Positions 11,321 through 20,121 of a DNA stretch of 64,000 nt are shown in pieces (the first letter of the stretch is position 1; every line of letters begins with the position of its first letter). The position numbers and the translations under genes were made by a program. Under the pieces are notes generated by a model. It was not told the origin of the DNA. It did not search any database and saw only the letters and a program-made list of their open reading frames with translations. Source of the stretch: a virus; the IMG/VR virus record IMGVR_UViG_3300010885_033832, positions 1 through 64,000 of that record; one strand, given 5' to 3'.

Positions 11321-14275
11321 CTAGCTCGCCTTCGTGTATGTGAATGTCGTGGGGGATGGGACGGATGTGATGGCCGTACCCGCACTGTTAAGTCCAGTGT
11401 TGGTCAAATTTGTGATTGTTCCGGTGGCCGTACCGTCCTCTACTACGGCAGCAGTTTGTGAACCAAAGTAGTAGTAGGTGAAAGACGTCGTAGTCGGGAT
11501 GGACTGAATGTAGTAGGTACCCTCATATGAGTCGTAGGTACTATTAAATAAGGGGCTGATTTGATCCCCAATTGAGAACCCATGCGCGGCTGTTGTTGTG
11601 ACGGTGACAAGCTGAGTGGCATATCCGCCGTAAGCAAAGGCGTCAACTGTGGCGGTGGTTGGCAGATCGATAACTACACGGTCGCCAAGGGAGAATCCAT
11701 GTGCAGCTGTAGTGATCATAGTCACCGTTGTTCCGCTCAGAGCCTTGAGGGCCAGAGTTGTGCTCACTGGGAGGACAACCGACGCATCCCCACCACTGGT
11801 CAATCCGTGCGCTGTTCGAGTAGTAAGTGTTGCAACGCCCGATTCGTTCATGCTCTTAGTGGCAATTGAGGAAAGGGACGGACTAGCAATATTGATTATG
11901 TCGCCCGCGGCAAATCCGTGTGCTGGTTGAGTTGTAATTGTCACAATATCGGTACTGGTGTTAAAAGCGTACGATGTTGCGGTGGTCGTAGAGGGGAGTG
12001 CCACATTAATTCGACTACCATCAGCCCAAGAATGGTTTGAGTTGAGGGTGAGAGTGGCAATATCAGTTGTAGCGTTATAGGCTTTTTGCGTAATGTTTCG
12101 TTCTTCTGTCCCCTCTACTGTAACAAGATCACCAATACCAAGACCATGAGCAGTTTGTGTACTGACAGTTACAATATCAGTTGACGCAACTGCCGAAGTC
12201 GTTGAGATATCAAGAATTTCTGGCAAGAAAACATTTACTGTATCTCCCAATCCAAGGAAGTGTGCCCGATCAAATTTGAGTGTAGCAAGAATAATTTTTG
12301 CGGTGCCCGAATCTGACCCCGCTCCAGCTACGTTTCCACTCGTCGTATGATCAAATGAAAAAGTAAATGGTGACTCGGTAGTGACTCCAGTAATAGACCA
12401 CAGCCCATTGAAAGCACCAGACCCATTAGTAGTCCCTGAAACTCTAACGGGGTATCCAATTTTAAACCCGTGAGCAGCGGAGGTTGTGACCGTTACAGTC
12501 GAGCCGCTTCGCGTTGTATTAGTGATAGTAGCGGTAGTAGTTGCGTACGATTTATTTACAGTGTTGTAGTTATCAAAGCTGTCAGTGAGAGTGATATCAG
12601 TCGAACCAGCGTCAAGTTTGATCCAGTCAATGAGAGGCTCGAGCTTGGAACGCTGACCAACAGTGATGCCATTGAATGATACTTCTTTATTGTAGGTGTC
12701 TACTACCAAAGTGTCTGGGTTTGTGAGCTTTACATCAACCCCGCCGCTAATTGTGGTGGTGACAATGTCTTCCCCATCATCAGTTCCAAATAGAAGTACA
12801 TCGACTAGCGAGTAAGAGAATGTATATGGCGTCTCAGTGGTGGTAGCAGTGACAACATGACTACCCCCTTGCGGGTCGATGTTCGGGTCATTAGATAGCC
12901 AATTAAAAGAAATGGTATCCCCCACTAACAAACCGTGGTCAGCATCAGTAGTAACTGTGACTATCAAGTTATCTCGGGTGTACGACGTACCCCGTGCAAT
13001 GGCCCCAGCATCACGCAACGCCGAAACAAGTGTGATTGTTTCGTCACGGTCTCGGCTTGTAGCATGGATGGTACTTCCCGACCCGATGGGTCCGAGAACA
13101 GTGATACTTGGCGTGACTGTTGTGTTTCCGGCGTTTACTGCCGTCACTGATTTTGATGCACCCGTTGGGCTAGTGGTGGTGTCGGGGACCAGACCATTAA
13201 TACTCTTGACTTCATATCCATTAACCTGGTTGTCAGCCCATGCGTACTTGATTGGGTCAGCGGCCCGAAGAGTGATAGAGAACTCGGTACGACCGCGAGC
13301 GTTTACCGTCGTAATGATTGGCTGTCCGACAAGACGAACTTTGGCAACCTTGGTGGGAACCTCGTCGACACGGAGAGTTGAGACGCGCCGAACCAAGTCT
13401 GTTTCAGTAATTAGTCGGCCAAGTGCCTTGGGGAGGTAGTCCCGGCTTTGAGGGAGGAATACTCCCGAGAGCGTAATGACGCGAGCCATGTAGCGTCCTG
13501 AGACATCGAACGATCCGTCTTCGGTACCGCGTGTGATATCTGGAACGTCGGGAGATGTCTGCCCCCACCAACCAGTGAGGTCTGTACAGACCCACACGGT
13601 GCCATCTTCATCGATGGTGTTAAATATGAGGCGTCCTAGGGAGATGTCGGCATTGAGCTCTGGTCCCGTGATATGTGGGATTGGCGTTGGGGTGAGCGCG
13701 CGGTTGACAAGTTCTTTTTCGCGTCCCTGTTCGTTAGCAGGGGTATCGCTGAGTTGATCAAAGTATTCATTAACCTGAGAAGCCTGCTCGATGAGAAGAG
13801 CATCGAGATAGAAGATTTCACTCGCTGTAGAAACATCAGTAGTAGCTTGGATTGTTGCAATAGCGTAAGAAACCCCAGTAGGTGCTGTTGTTACGATAGA
13901 GAGTCGGTTATCTTCCCAGCGGTCAGTGTCGTATACGCGGTGGATACCCGAGGTTGGCGATGTAGAACCAAGTGTGTTGTTACTACTGTCGTAGAACGTG
14001 ACCAGCATTTCAATGTCGTTGTAGTACGCAGTAGCGGTGGGGTTGTCTGGTAGGTACACATACACCGAGAACGCATAAGACAGACCTGCGGTAAATCCGG
14101 TGATGTTGGTGGTAGTAGTGCCGTAGAGGCCTGTACCCTTGTTGGTGATCTTGAGAGAATTGTCACCAAAGAACGAGACATTGCTCGATCGAAGGATGGT
14201 GGAGTTGGAGGTTGCTTCCCACCCCGTTGTGTTAGTTTTGAAAGACGGGTTGGGGGCTAGATTAATTCGTGCCAT
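11321..14275 (-). CDS. Distal tail (Dit-like) protein with N-terminal carbohydrate-binding-like domain and beta repeats
   Basis: The product is 984 residues. Residues 1-165 start with NLAPNPSFKTNTTGWE and end with a FYLDALLIEQ segment, the signature of CBM4/9-like jelly rolls on phage tails. Residues about 170-390 (ISLGRLIFNTIDEDG, MARVITLSGVFLPQSRDYL, EFSITLRAADPIKYA) match the siphovirus distal tail protein fold that caps the tube. The remainder holds roughly ten copies of the TT-x-x-A-HGF-x-x-G-(D/Y) beta repeat. The ATG overlaps the TAA of the tape measure gene. Position directly after the tape measure supports the Dit call. Confidence 0.82.
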   Translation of the reverse strand: MARINLAPNPSFKTNTTGWEATSNSTILRSSNVSFFGDNSLKITNKGTGLYGTTTTNITGFTAGLSYAFSVYVYLPDNPTATAYYNDIEMLVTFYDSSNNTLGSTSPTSGIHRVYDTDRWEDNRLSIVTTAPTGVSYAIATIQATTDVSTASEIFYLDALLIEQASQVNEYFDQLSDTPANEQGREKELVNRALTPTPIPHITGPELNADISLGRLIFNTIDEDGTVWVCTDLTGWWGQTSPDVPDITRGTEDGSFDVSGRYMARVITLSGVFLPQSRDYLPKALGRLITETDLVRRVSTLRVDEVPTKVAKVRLVGQPIITTVNARGRTEFSITLRAADPIKYAWADNQVNGYEVKSINGLVPDTTTSPTGASKSVTAVNAGNTTVTPSITVLGPIGSGSTIHATSRDRDETITLVSALRDAGAIARGTSYTRDNLIVTVTTDADHGLLVGDTISFNWLSNDPNIDPQGGSHVVTATTTETPYTFSYSLVDVLLFGTDDGEDIVTTTISGGVDVKLTNPDTLVVDTYNKEVSFNGITVGQRSKLEPLIDWIKLDAGSTDITLTDSFDNYNTVNKSYATTTATITNTTRSGSTVTVTTSAAHGFKIGYPVRVSGTTNGSGAFNGLWSITGVTTESPFTFSFDHTTSGNVAGAGSDSGTAKIILATLKFDRAHFLGLGDTVNVFLPEILDISTTSAVASTDIVTVSTQTAHGLGIGDLVTVEGTEERNITQKAYNATTDIATLTLNSNHSWADGSRINVALPSTTTATSYAFNTSTDIVTITTQPAHGFAAGDIINIASPSLSSIATKSMNESGVATLTTRTAHGLTSGGDASVVLPVSTTLALKALSGTTVTMITTAAHGFSLGDRVVIDLPTTATVDAFAYGGYATQLVTVTTTAAHGFSIGDQISPLFNSTYDSYEGTYYIQSIPTTTSFTYYYFGSQTAAVVEDGTATGTITNLTNTGLNSAGTAITSVPSPTTFTYTKAS

Positions 14276-17200
14276 TAGATACTACCTCGACGCATTTGAC
14301 GCATAAGTTCTTGAGAGACGACGGACGCGAGTTCGCGCTCGTCCATTCCGGGGGATGGGTTTACGGTAATGTTGACGGTTGATCCTGTGGATCCTGCGGC
14401 TCCTCCGTAGTTTATCGCATTGAGGGTAGAAAGGTTTCGAGCAGTTGCTGCCGAGTTCACGACGTACTCACCGTTGGAGAGCATAGCGGGGATGCGATCG
14501 GACCGACCTCCGCCATAGCCACCAGAGACCATGCCACCGTCCGCGAAGCCCATCATGTTGAGGCCACCGACCATGCCACCGTTCTTGAAGCCTGAGAACT
14601 TGAAGGGGATGGGGATTCCGGCAATTGTAACGGTACCAGCCTTTGGTTGGGCACTGGCGCTAACCCTGATTTTACTTACAGCTGATGCTTTATCAGCGGC
14701 CATTTTTGCGTTGGTTTCAATAAGACTGAAAGAACTCGTGTCTGCGGTAATCTTGACAGCTGGTGGTTTCCAGTCTTTAATAGTTCCATTAATAACACCA
14801 ATGAAAGTTGCGTTATCAATCAAACCCTTATCATATGCTATTTTGGCTTGTCGTTGAATCTGGGTAGCTCCTGCAGCAGTAGCCTGCGCCATAGCAGAGC
14901 TAAACTCCCCTGTCTGCCCGAGGATAGCGTTATTCATTTCGCCAAGTTTTTCAGGCCCATAGGTAGCAATCTCGTCGAACACAAGGTAAGCCTGAGCTCC
15001 ATATGTTTCTTTAATGTAGTCGACTGCTTGTTGACTCAGACCGTTGGCTTGTGCTGTTTGAATGTTGTTAAGGTTCTCAACTAACATCTTGGCGTTTTCT
15101 TTCATGGCGTCCATGAAGCCTTCAACCTGGAATTTTCCATCCTTAAAGCTTGAGGCCATGACATCAACACGATCAGCTGTTGCGTACGAGGCAGCTCCCA
15201 TATCAATGGCAGCCTGCTTAGCAGCTTCGGCCTCTCGTCGGAAAGCAACTTCACCCTCACCGAGGGCGTAGTTCATGGCAAGCTGGGCATCAATCAGACC
15301 ATCTTTACCGACGAGTGAGATACCTTCGGCAGCAGCTGATGTTTGGAGAGACTTGACATACTCATCACCAAATGCTTCGACACCACCTGTAAGTTCAATA
15401 AACTCGGCGGTAGTTGCTCCGGTGCTGGTCTTAAATCCTTGGAGAGCTTGCTGAGCAGCTCTAATGTCAGTCGTGGCGACTTGGGCTAGCGAGGCACCTA
15501 CTTCGTCTAAGCTACCTCTAAATTTTTCAACGTCTGCTAGTCCCTGATTAAATGCAGTTCCAGCGTAGCCGTACATACCACTATACGATCGACCTAGACT
15601 TGTATTTACTTTTGTAAGATTAGTAGTTTCATCTCGGACAGCTTCTAGAGCCGAAGTCATGTCAGATGTATCAAACTTATTGAAAGTGTCGCCAGTCTTA
15701 CCCAAAGCAGCATTGACAGTGTCAATGGCACTGGCATTTGCTTTGAGGGATACAGTTGTTGCCTCTACGCGGGCTTGGAACTGCTTCTCAATTTCTCCTG
15801 AAATGAAAGTAATAGCTGCCATTAAGGCTTCTAAGCCAATCAAGATAAGACCAATAGGGCCTAGTGAGGCGTAAAGTGCTTTACCTAGAAATGCGATGGA
15901 TTTAGTCATACCACCAACCGAACCTATAGCAGCCCTGAATGATGTACCCATAGTGAGGCCAGCATCTCGAGCTTTGTTAAATTCGCCAGAAAGTGAGCTC
16001 CATGCTGCTCGCAGGGGAGTCATTTCAATTCCCATTTTAGCAAAACCAACTGTTAGATTGGAAAGAAGACCAATCATAATTGTCTTAACTTTATTAACTG
16101 TTCCCATGACAAACCCAAGAGCGGAAAAACCAGCAAGAATTGGACCAAAAAAGTCAAGAAGTGGTTTAAATGTCTGCGCTAAAGATGCGAATCCATTTAC
16201 CAGAGAAGACACAACATTGAGGAATACAATGGCAGAATTAGAGTCAGCAAAAGCTGCAGCAAGTTTAGTAAGACCAAGGATAATTTGAGCTAGTGGGGCG
16301 GAGGCTTTGAGAGCTTCTTGAACGAGGTACTCCAGGTAGTACGCACCCTGATTGAGGGTGTTATAGAACTTTTCAATCTCAGGAGACCCACCAGCTTGCG
16401 CCAAAATGTCTACAAGAATTCCAAGCGAGTTTCCGAGAGCAATAGTGTTTTTGGCGGCCTGGACGAAGTAGTTTTGCAAGAATGTCTGGTTCATATTGGC
16501 CCAGCCGTCGGAGGCATCAATCATCCACCCGAGGAGGAGATCACCACCCGATCCTGGACCAAAGTTCGCGGCAATGATGTCTCCAAAGCCATTGAATAGA
16601 TTTCCAAATATTTTGCCAAACTGACCCGCAACTTCGCCCGCCCGAGTGAAGAATGTTTCAAGTTGGCCAGTGGCATTTTTTGTGTCAAGGAACTTGGCAA
16701 AGTCGGCTGCTTTACCGTCAATAAAGGCTGTGAATTTATCAATAAGCGGAGAGGCGGCGTCAAAAATAGTGAGAAGAGATGAGAATACTGAACCAAGAAT
16801 AGATCCAACCTTAGGCATGACATTCGCAACCATGGTAAAGAATTTACCAAGATCATCAATGGCACCAGACTTCATAAGTTGATCAGTAAAGTTTTTGACT
16901 GCTAGGCCGAGAGAGTCACCAACTTGACCAAACCCGTCACGAATTTCTGCAAATAGCCCAGCCTTAGAGAGGCGACGCATTTGTATTTCCAGCATTGGCA
17001 GGAATCCACTGGCCACTTCTTCACGGAGACCGACAAGTTGAGGCTGGATTTCGCGCCTGAGGAAGTCGGCAAATTTTTTCTGACTCTTGGTAAGTTTGTC
17101 ATATGCGGCTGTGGCAGCGCCAGCACCGGCAGTTCGGGCATTGGCTAAGGCTTCTTCAGCATCGAGTTGCGCCCTCAGATTATCTCGTACAGTGCGGGCT

Positions 17201-18105
17201 AGTTCTTCTTCAGCGTCAATCAGTCGCTGTTTAGCGTCAATGACTATATCAGTGGCTTCGACACCATTTTGTGCATACCGCTCTTGTTCAGTGGCAAGAT
17301 CACTTGATCGATCAGCAGCTTGACGGTAGTTAAGATCTGCTTCCTTAAAAGCAAGTTCTGCTTCTCGCCGGGCCCGAGAGTTGGGTGGGAGGTCTTGGAC
17401 CCGAGCAAGATTTTCTCTTGCTTCCTCAAGCGACATGGCTGCGCGTTCTTGGCTGAGAGCGGCATCCTCAGCCTCAAATCCTAGTTGCTGTAGGTACTCA
17501 GCGCCCTCTTTGTACGCGTCATTCAGACCAATCTGAGCACTACGAACATTCTCATTAGCAGCTGCTAGAGACTCTGCATTACGTTCTACAGTAAGGGCTA
17601 AGTTTTTTAAGGCCTGTGCTGTTGCATCAACCCCGGAACCACCACCTCCAGTGGTAGTTTTAAGAGCTGCTCCAATACCACCAAGGGCAAACTTCATGAG
17701 GGCAAACCCAGTTGCCGCTGCGGCCATTGCCCCACCAAGTGCAACCACGGAGGCAGCAGCTAAGCCAGCAGAACCAATCAGAGCACCAAGACCGCCAATA
17801 ATAGAGCCAATAGTTCCAGCAAGAGCCCCAAGTCCTGACTGCAGGTAGTAGCCCTTACGAACTAACTTAGTGAAAGCTTCTGCGGCCTGCTCACCACCAG
17901 GAGCAATTTCCCGGAGGTTGGTAAGAAACTTACCAATCCGCATATCGGCTATCTTGCTCTCAAAGCCCTTTTTGTAGCTATTACCTGCGCGGGTACCTGC
18001 AGACTGAACTTCTCGGTCTACTGTGTTAAACCCGCGCTTAATGTCATCCGCTACCTGACTTGTCAGGGCACGGACGACAATCTCGGCTCTACCTACAACT
18101 GCCAC
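14275..18105 (-). CDS. Tape measure protein
   Basis: The product is 1276 residues and starts at GTG. The N-terminus (residues 1-75, VGRAEIVVRALTSQVADDIK) is helical. Gly/Ala-rich hydrophobic segments follow at about 95-150. Long coiled-coil-like stretches (170-330), a hydrophobic centre (about 600-830) and a Gly-rich end with GGMVGGLNMMGFADGG complete it. This is the classic siphovirus tape measure layout: it fills the tail tube, sets tail length and is ejected with DNA. At about 0.15 nm per residue it predicts a tail near 190 nm, an estimate from the general rule. It follows the frameshifted chaperone pair, the usual order. No lytic peptidase motif was seen. Confidence 0.93.
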   Translation of the reverse strand: MAVVGRAEIVVRALTSQVADDIKRGFNTVDREVQSAGTRAGNSYKKGFESKIADMRIGKFLTNLREIAPGGEQAAEAFTKLVRKGYYLQSGLGALAGTIGSIIGGLGALIGSAGLAAASVVALGGAMAAAATGFALMKFALGGIGAALKTTTGGGGSGVDATAQALKNLALTVERNAESLAAANENVRSAQIGLNDAYKEGAEYLQQLGFEAEDAALSQERAAMSLEEARENLARVQDLPPNSRARREAELAFKEADLNYRQAADRSSDLATEQERYAQNGVEATDIVIDAKQRLIDAEEELARTVRDNLRAQLDAEEALANARTAGAGAATAAYDKLTKSQKKFADFLRREIQPQLVGLREEVASGFLPMLEIQMRRLSKAGLFAEIRDGFGQVGDSLGLAVKNFTDQLMKSGAIDDLGKFFTMVANVMPKVGSILGSVFSSLLTIFDAASPLIDKFTAFIDGKAADFAKFLDTKNATGQLETFFTRAGEVAGQFGKIFGNLFNGFGDIIAANFGPGSGGDLLLGWMIDASDGWANMNQTFLQNYFVQAAKNTIALGNSLGILVDILAQAGGSPEIEKFYNTLNQGAYYLEYLVQEALKASAPLAQIILGLTKLAAAFADSNSAIVFLNVVSSLVNGFASLAQTFKPLLDFFGPILAGFSALGFVMGTVNKVKTIMIGLLSNLTVGFAKMGIEMTPLRAAWSSLSGEFNKARDAGLTMGTSFRAAIGSVGGMTKSIAFLGKALYASLGPIGLILIGLEALMAAITFISGEIEKQFQARVEATTVSLKANASAIDTVNAALGKTGDTFNKFDTSDMTSALEAVRDETTNLTKVNTSLGRSYSGMYGYAGTAFNQGLADVEKFRGSLDEVGASLAQVATTDIRAAQQALQGFKTSTGATTAEFIELTGGVEAFGDEYVKSLQTSAAAEGISLVGKDGLIDAQLAMNYALGEGEVAFRREAEAAKQAAIDMGAASYATADRVDVMASSFKDGKFQVEGFMDAMKENAKMLVENLNNIQTAQANGLSQQAVDYIKETYGAQAYLVFDEIATYGPEKLGEMNNAILGQTGEFSSAMAQATAAGATQIQRQAKIAYDKGLIDNATFIGVINGTIKDWKPPAVKITADTSSFSLIETNAKMAADKASAVSKIRVSASAQPKAGTVTIAGIPIPFKFSGFKNGGMVGGLNMMGFADGGMVSGGYGGGRSDRIPAMLSNGEYVVNSAATARNLSTLNAINYGGAAGSTGSTVNITVNPSPGMDERELASVVSQELMRQMRRGSI

Positions 18106-18108
18106 GGG

Positions 18109-18423
18109 TTATCCTAGCGGTGTATCGAGAACTCCGCCAAATGGGTCTGGGCTCTCGGGGTTGAAATCAGTGGGTGGGGTGTACGGCTTTGCCGTGGGGT
18201 TAACTGGAGTAACATCGTTAAGATTATCCTCAAGATCCTCGGGATCGAGATATTGTCGACCCTGAGGTTCGTCGGTGACTCCATATGTGTAGTCGCGATC
18301 ATAGAATTCTCGGTACATAACCTTCCTTACCCGAGTTTTCTGCGTGGCTTGTTCCCTAGAGTCAGCAAGGTAGTCATCCTCCATATAATAATGAAGTAGA
18401 TCAAGCATTTTACTTGCCCCCAT
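18109..18423 (-). CDS. Tail assembly chaperone, downstream part (gpT-like), probably made by -1 frameshift
   Basis: The ORF from the first ATG encodes 104 residues, but the same frame is open upstream to a TGA at 18523-18525 and overlaps the end of the preceding gene. The upstream part encodes ALDLWPTVNGRALSNNIHLE joined to KMGASKMLDLLHYYMEDDYL, a coherent gpT-like sequence, so the true product is likely a fusion with the preceding protein. The shift needed is -1. G/GT chaperone pairs of this kind lie just before the tape measure in most siphoviruses and guide tail tube assembly. The tail of the protein is acidic and proline-rich. Confidence 0.75.
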   Translation of the reverse strand: MGASKMLDLLHYYMEDDYLADSREQATQKTRVRKVMYREFYDRDYTYGVTDEPQGRQYLDPEDLEDNLNDVTPVNPTAKPYTPPTDFNPESPDPFGGVLDTPLG

Positions 18424-18494
18424 CTTCTCTAGGTGTATGTTGTTACTTAGGGCTCTTCCGTTGACCGTAGGCCAGAGGTCTAACGCCCACTGGA

Positions 18495-18830
18495 TTAGAC
18501 CTCGGACGGCGATTCCGGGCGGTCACCGTACTGGGACATTACCCAGCCTACAATTTCACCGAGCGTCTCAGCACTGACAATTTTCTTTTTATCCTTGACA
18601 AGAGCCTGGAATCGCTTGTAGCTTTCCTCTTCAAGAGCTGCAGAGAAGAATTGTGTGATCGAACGAACTGAGTCGCCAGAATCATCACTCGAGCTGGCCG
18701 CAACCAGTTCAAGAATGACAAGTCCCTGCATCTCCTCGACGCAGAAAAACTCTTCGTCGTGAATCTTGAAAGAAATTTTTTCGGAGGCAGCATTGCGCTT
18801 GCCTTCACCAAAGTCTTTAAACTTTGACAT
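18495..18830 (-). CDS. Tail assembly chaperone, upstream part (gpG-like)
   Basis: The product is 111 residues (MSKFKDFGEGKRNAASEKIS...), mostly helical and acidic, with a hydrophobic middle (GLVILELVAASSS). By size and position between tail genes and the tape measure it is the G part of the G/GT chaperone pair. Its last codons (RPESPSEV then TAA) overlap the open frame of the next gene. A fraction of ribosomes would have to slip back one base here to make the longer GT form. The assignment rests on gene order, length and frame overlap rather than on a strong motif. Confidence 0.78.
   Translation of the reverse strand: MSKFKDFGEGKRNAASEKISFKIHDEEFFCVEEMQGLVILELVAASSSDDSGDSVRSITQFFSAALEEESYKRFQALVKDKKKIVSAETLGEIVGWVMSQYGDRPESPSEV
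18496..18522 (-). other. Predicted -1 ribosomal frameshift window
   Basis: The gpT frame has a stop at 18523-18525 and the gpG frame ends at 18495-18497, so any slip must occur between them. No perfect X-XXY-YYZ heptamer is present. The best candidate is the CCG (Pro) codon preceded by C, where tRNA-Pro could re-pair on CCC. The slip is predicted from frames; the exact site is uncertain. Confidence 0.5.
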
Positions 18831-18861
18831 GAGTAGTACCTCTATTCTTAGTTATGTCGTT

Positions 18862-18889
18862 TTAGGCGTACATGCCTAAGATAATTATA
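18862..18889 (-). promoter_or_regulatory. TATAAT box followed by a small hairpin ahead of the chaperone genes
   Basis: A perfect TATAAT on the minus strand (18884-18889) is followed within a few bases by a 6-bp hairpin, TTAGGC-6-GCCTAA (18862-18879). No good -35 is visible. It may be an internal promoter or simply an attenuator in the only roomy gap of the tail operon. Confidence 0.35.
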
Positions 18890-18902
18890 CCGCAGAACAT
18901 AA

Positions 18903-19433
18903 CTATCGAGGAGTGAATACTCCACGGTCACTGCGAATAATCTCTTCCAGACGGTAAGTAAGGTATGGATTGGGCGCAGTACCGGGGTGGAAAATCTGCT
19001 TTGAGTAGACCGTCCGACCTTTAGACGAAAATCTTAATACCTCTTCTTGATCTGCCTGAATAACGTGTGGTGGAGTCCCCTCGTGGTGGTCGTAGGCATA
19101 AGAAGTGTAGGCACCGATGATACGCTCTTGGCCCCCAGCAAATCGGTTGGCTGACCACCTAATTGAGTTTCTCAGGCGTCCAGTTCTAACGCCAACTTTT
19201 AGTCGAGCAGCATCAGCAACTCGGTTAGCAATACGGTTCATATACAGAGCCACAGGACCCGTCGGACCGTTAACCACCTCATCCAGAATCTCTGGGTAGA
19301 GAATTAGACCGCTAAAAGTATAGCTAAATTGAGGTACTGAAAAAGAGCCCCCACTTGGACGACTACGGTGGGTTGCTCCTTTAACCCGCTTGTACGTTCC
19401 ATACAGCAGGCTATCAGGAAGGCCGTAAGTCAT
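18903..19433 (-). CDS. HK97 gp10-like neck/tail completion protein
   Basis: The product is 176 residues. The central stretch, with MNRIANRVADAARLKVGVRT followed by GRLRNSIRW and later YAYDHHEGTPPHVI, is the characteristic pattern of HK97 gp10-like proteins, which join the tail to the head-tail connector. The C-terminus (GTAPNPYLTYRLEEI) also fits the family. The ATG lies just inside the end of the preceding gene. It is encoded directly before the tail chaperones and after other connector genes, the usual order. The assignment is by motif and gene order. Confidence 0.8.
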   Translation of the reverse strand: MTYGLPDSLLYGTYKRVKGATHRSRPSGGSFSVPQFSYTFSGLILYPEILDEVVNGPTGPVALYMNRIANRVADAARLKVGVRTGRLRNSIRWSANRFAGGQERIIGAYTSYAYDHHEGTPPHVIQADQEEVLRFSSKGRTVYSKQIFHPGTAPNPYLTYRLEEIIRSDRGVFTPR

Positions 19434-19951
19434 TAGGGAATAGCCATCGTGAGGCTAAGGGTGGTCACAATATATCCACCCTGAACTGCTCCGATTTCAA
19501 CGGTAGCAATAACGCCAGGACCCGATAGGGAGCCGAGATCTTCATCCCAATAATCAAACTGGTTTAGAGATTGGAGGAGAACCCACGAGTCTATAAGGGC
19601 AATATCGGAAGCGCCCTGGATCACTTCAGCAGACGGTGTTCCACCATTCTGCCCAATGACGGGGATAGGTCGAGAAATGTCAACGCTCATTACCGCAGTA
19701 CGAGGCATGTTGCATCGTTGCGGACCAGAAGCTTGATCTCCGGGAGGGCCTAGGTACCCTTGTAAAAATGAGACAGTCAACTGCTCGCAGTCAATGACTG
19801 GCTGCCCAATCGTGTAGTAGCGACGAGACGGCAAAGGCACGCCAAACGACGTGAACACACTCTCTACACGTTCAAGAACGCCAGCGAGTAGGTCACGAAG
19901 ATTGAGCGCCTCCGCGTCAATGTCGTAATTTGCTACCTGAATGGATGGCAT
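19433..19951 (-). CDS. Putative head-tail connector or tail terminator protein
   Basis: The product is 172 residues (start MPSIQVANYDIDAEALNLRD). It is predicted to mix an N-terminal helix and beta strands. The segment around FLQGYLGPPGDQASGPQ followed by MSVDISRPIPV resembles small neck or tail-terminator proteins that actinophages carry at this position. Its end overlaps the start of the gp10-like gene by one base. I cannot assign a family with certainty; the role is inferred from its place between the connector and the gp10-like gene. Confidence 0.55.
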   Translation of the reverse strand: MPSIQVANYDIDAEALNLRDLLAGVLERVESVFTSFGVPLPSRRYYTIGQPVIDCEQLTVSFLQGYLGPPGDQASGPQRCNMPRTAVMSVDISRPIPVIGQNGGTPSAEVIQGASDIALIDSWVLLQSLNQFDYWDEDLGSLSGPGVIATVEIGAVQGGYIVTTLSLTMAIP

Positions 19952-19954
19952 GGA

Positions 19955-20104
19955 TTACTCCGCAGGAGCCTCGTCTACCTCTTCAACAGGGGTTTCGACA
20001 ACAACGGGGGCAGGGGCTTCAACTTTTTTTGCCACAGGGACAGTAACGGTAGGCTTCTGGTTTCCGGGCATATCTTGTGCTCGGAAGTTGGTCATAACGG
20101 TCAT
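19955..20104 (-). CDS. Small proline/valine-rich protein in the connector region
   Basis: This is a 49-codon ORF with ATG at 20102-20104 and an AAGGAGA ribosome site at good distance upstream. The first half (MTVMTNFRAQDMPGNQKP) is followed by a low-complexity Pro/Val/Glu-rich tail. It exactly fills the space between two connector genes and ends two bases before the next start. Such short Pro/Glu-rich proteins occur in actinophage head-tail regions without known function. I do not recognise a domain. The evidence is the ribosome site and tight packing. Confidence 0.65.
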   Translation of the reverse strand: MTVMTNFRAQDMPGNQKPTVTVPVAKKVEAPAPVVVETPVEEVDEAPAE

Positions 20105-20121
20105 GAGGTCGTTCTCCTTAT

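Noticed and set aside
18109-18302. Second minus-strand frame within the gpT gene
   Set aside because: It overlaps the chaperone frame in full and has no ribosome site; the gpT frame has coherent protein sequence.
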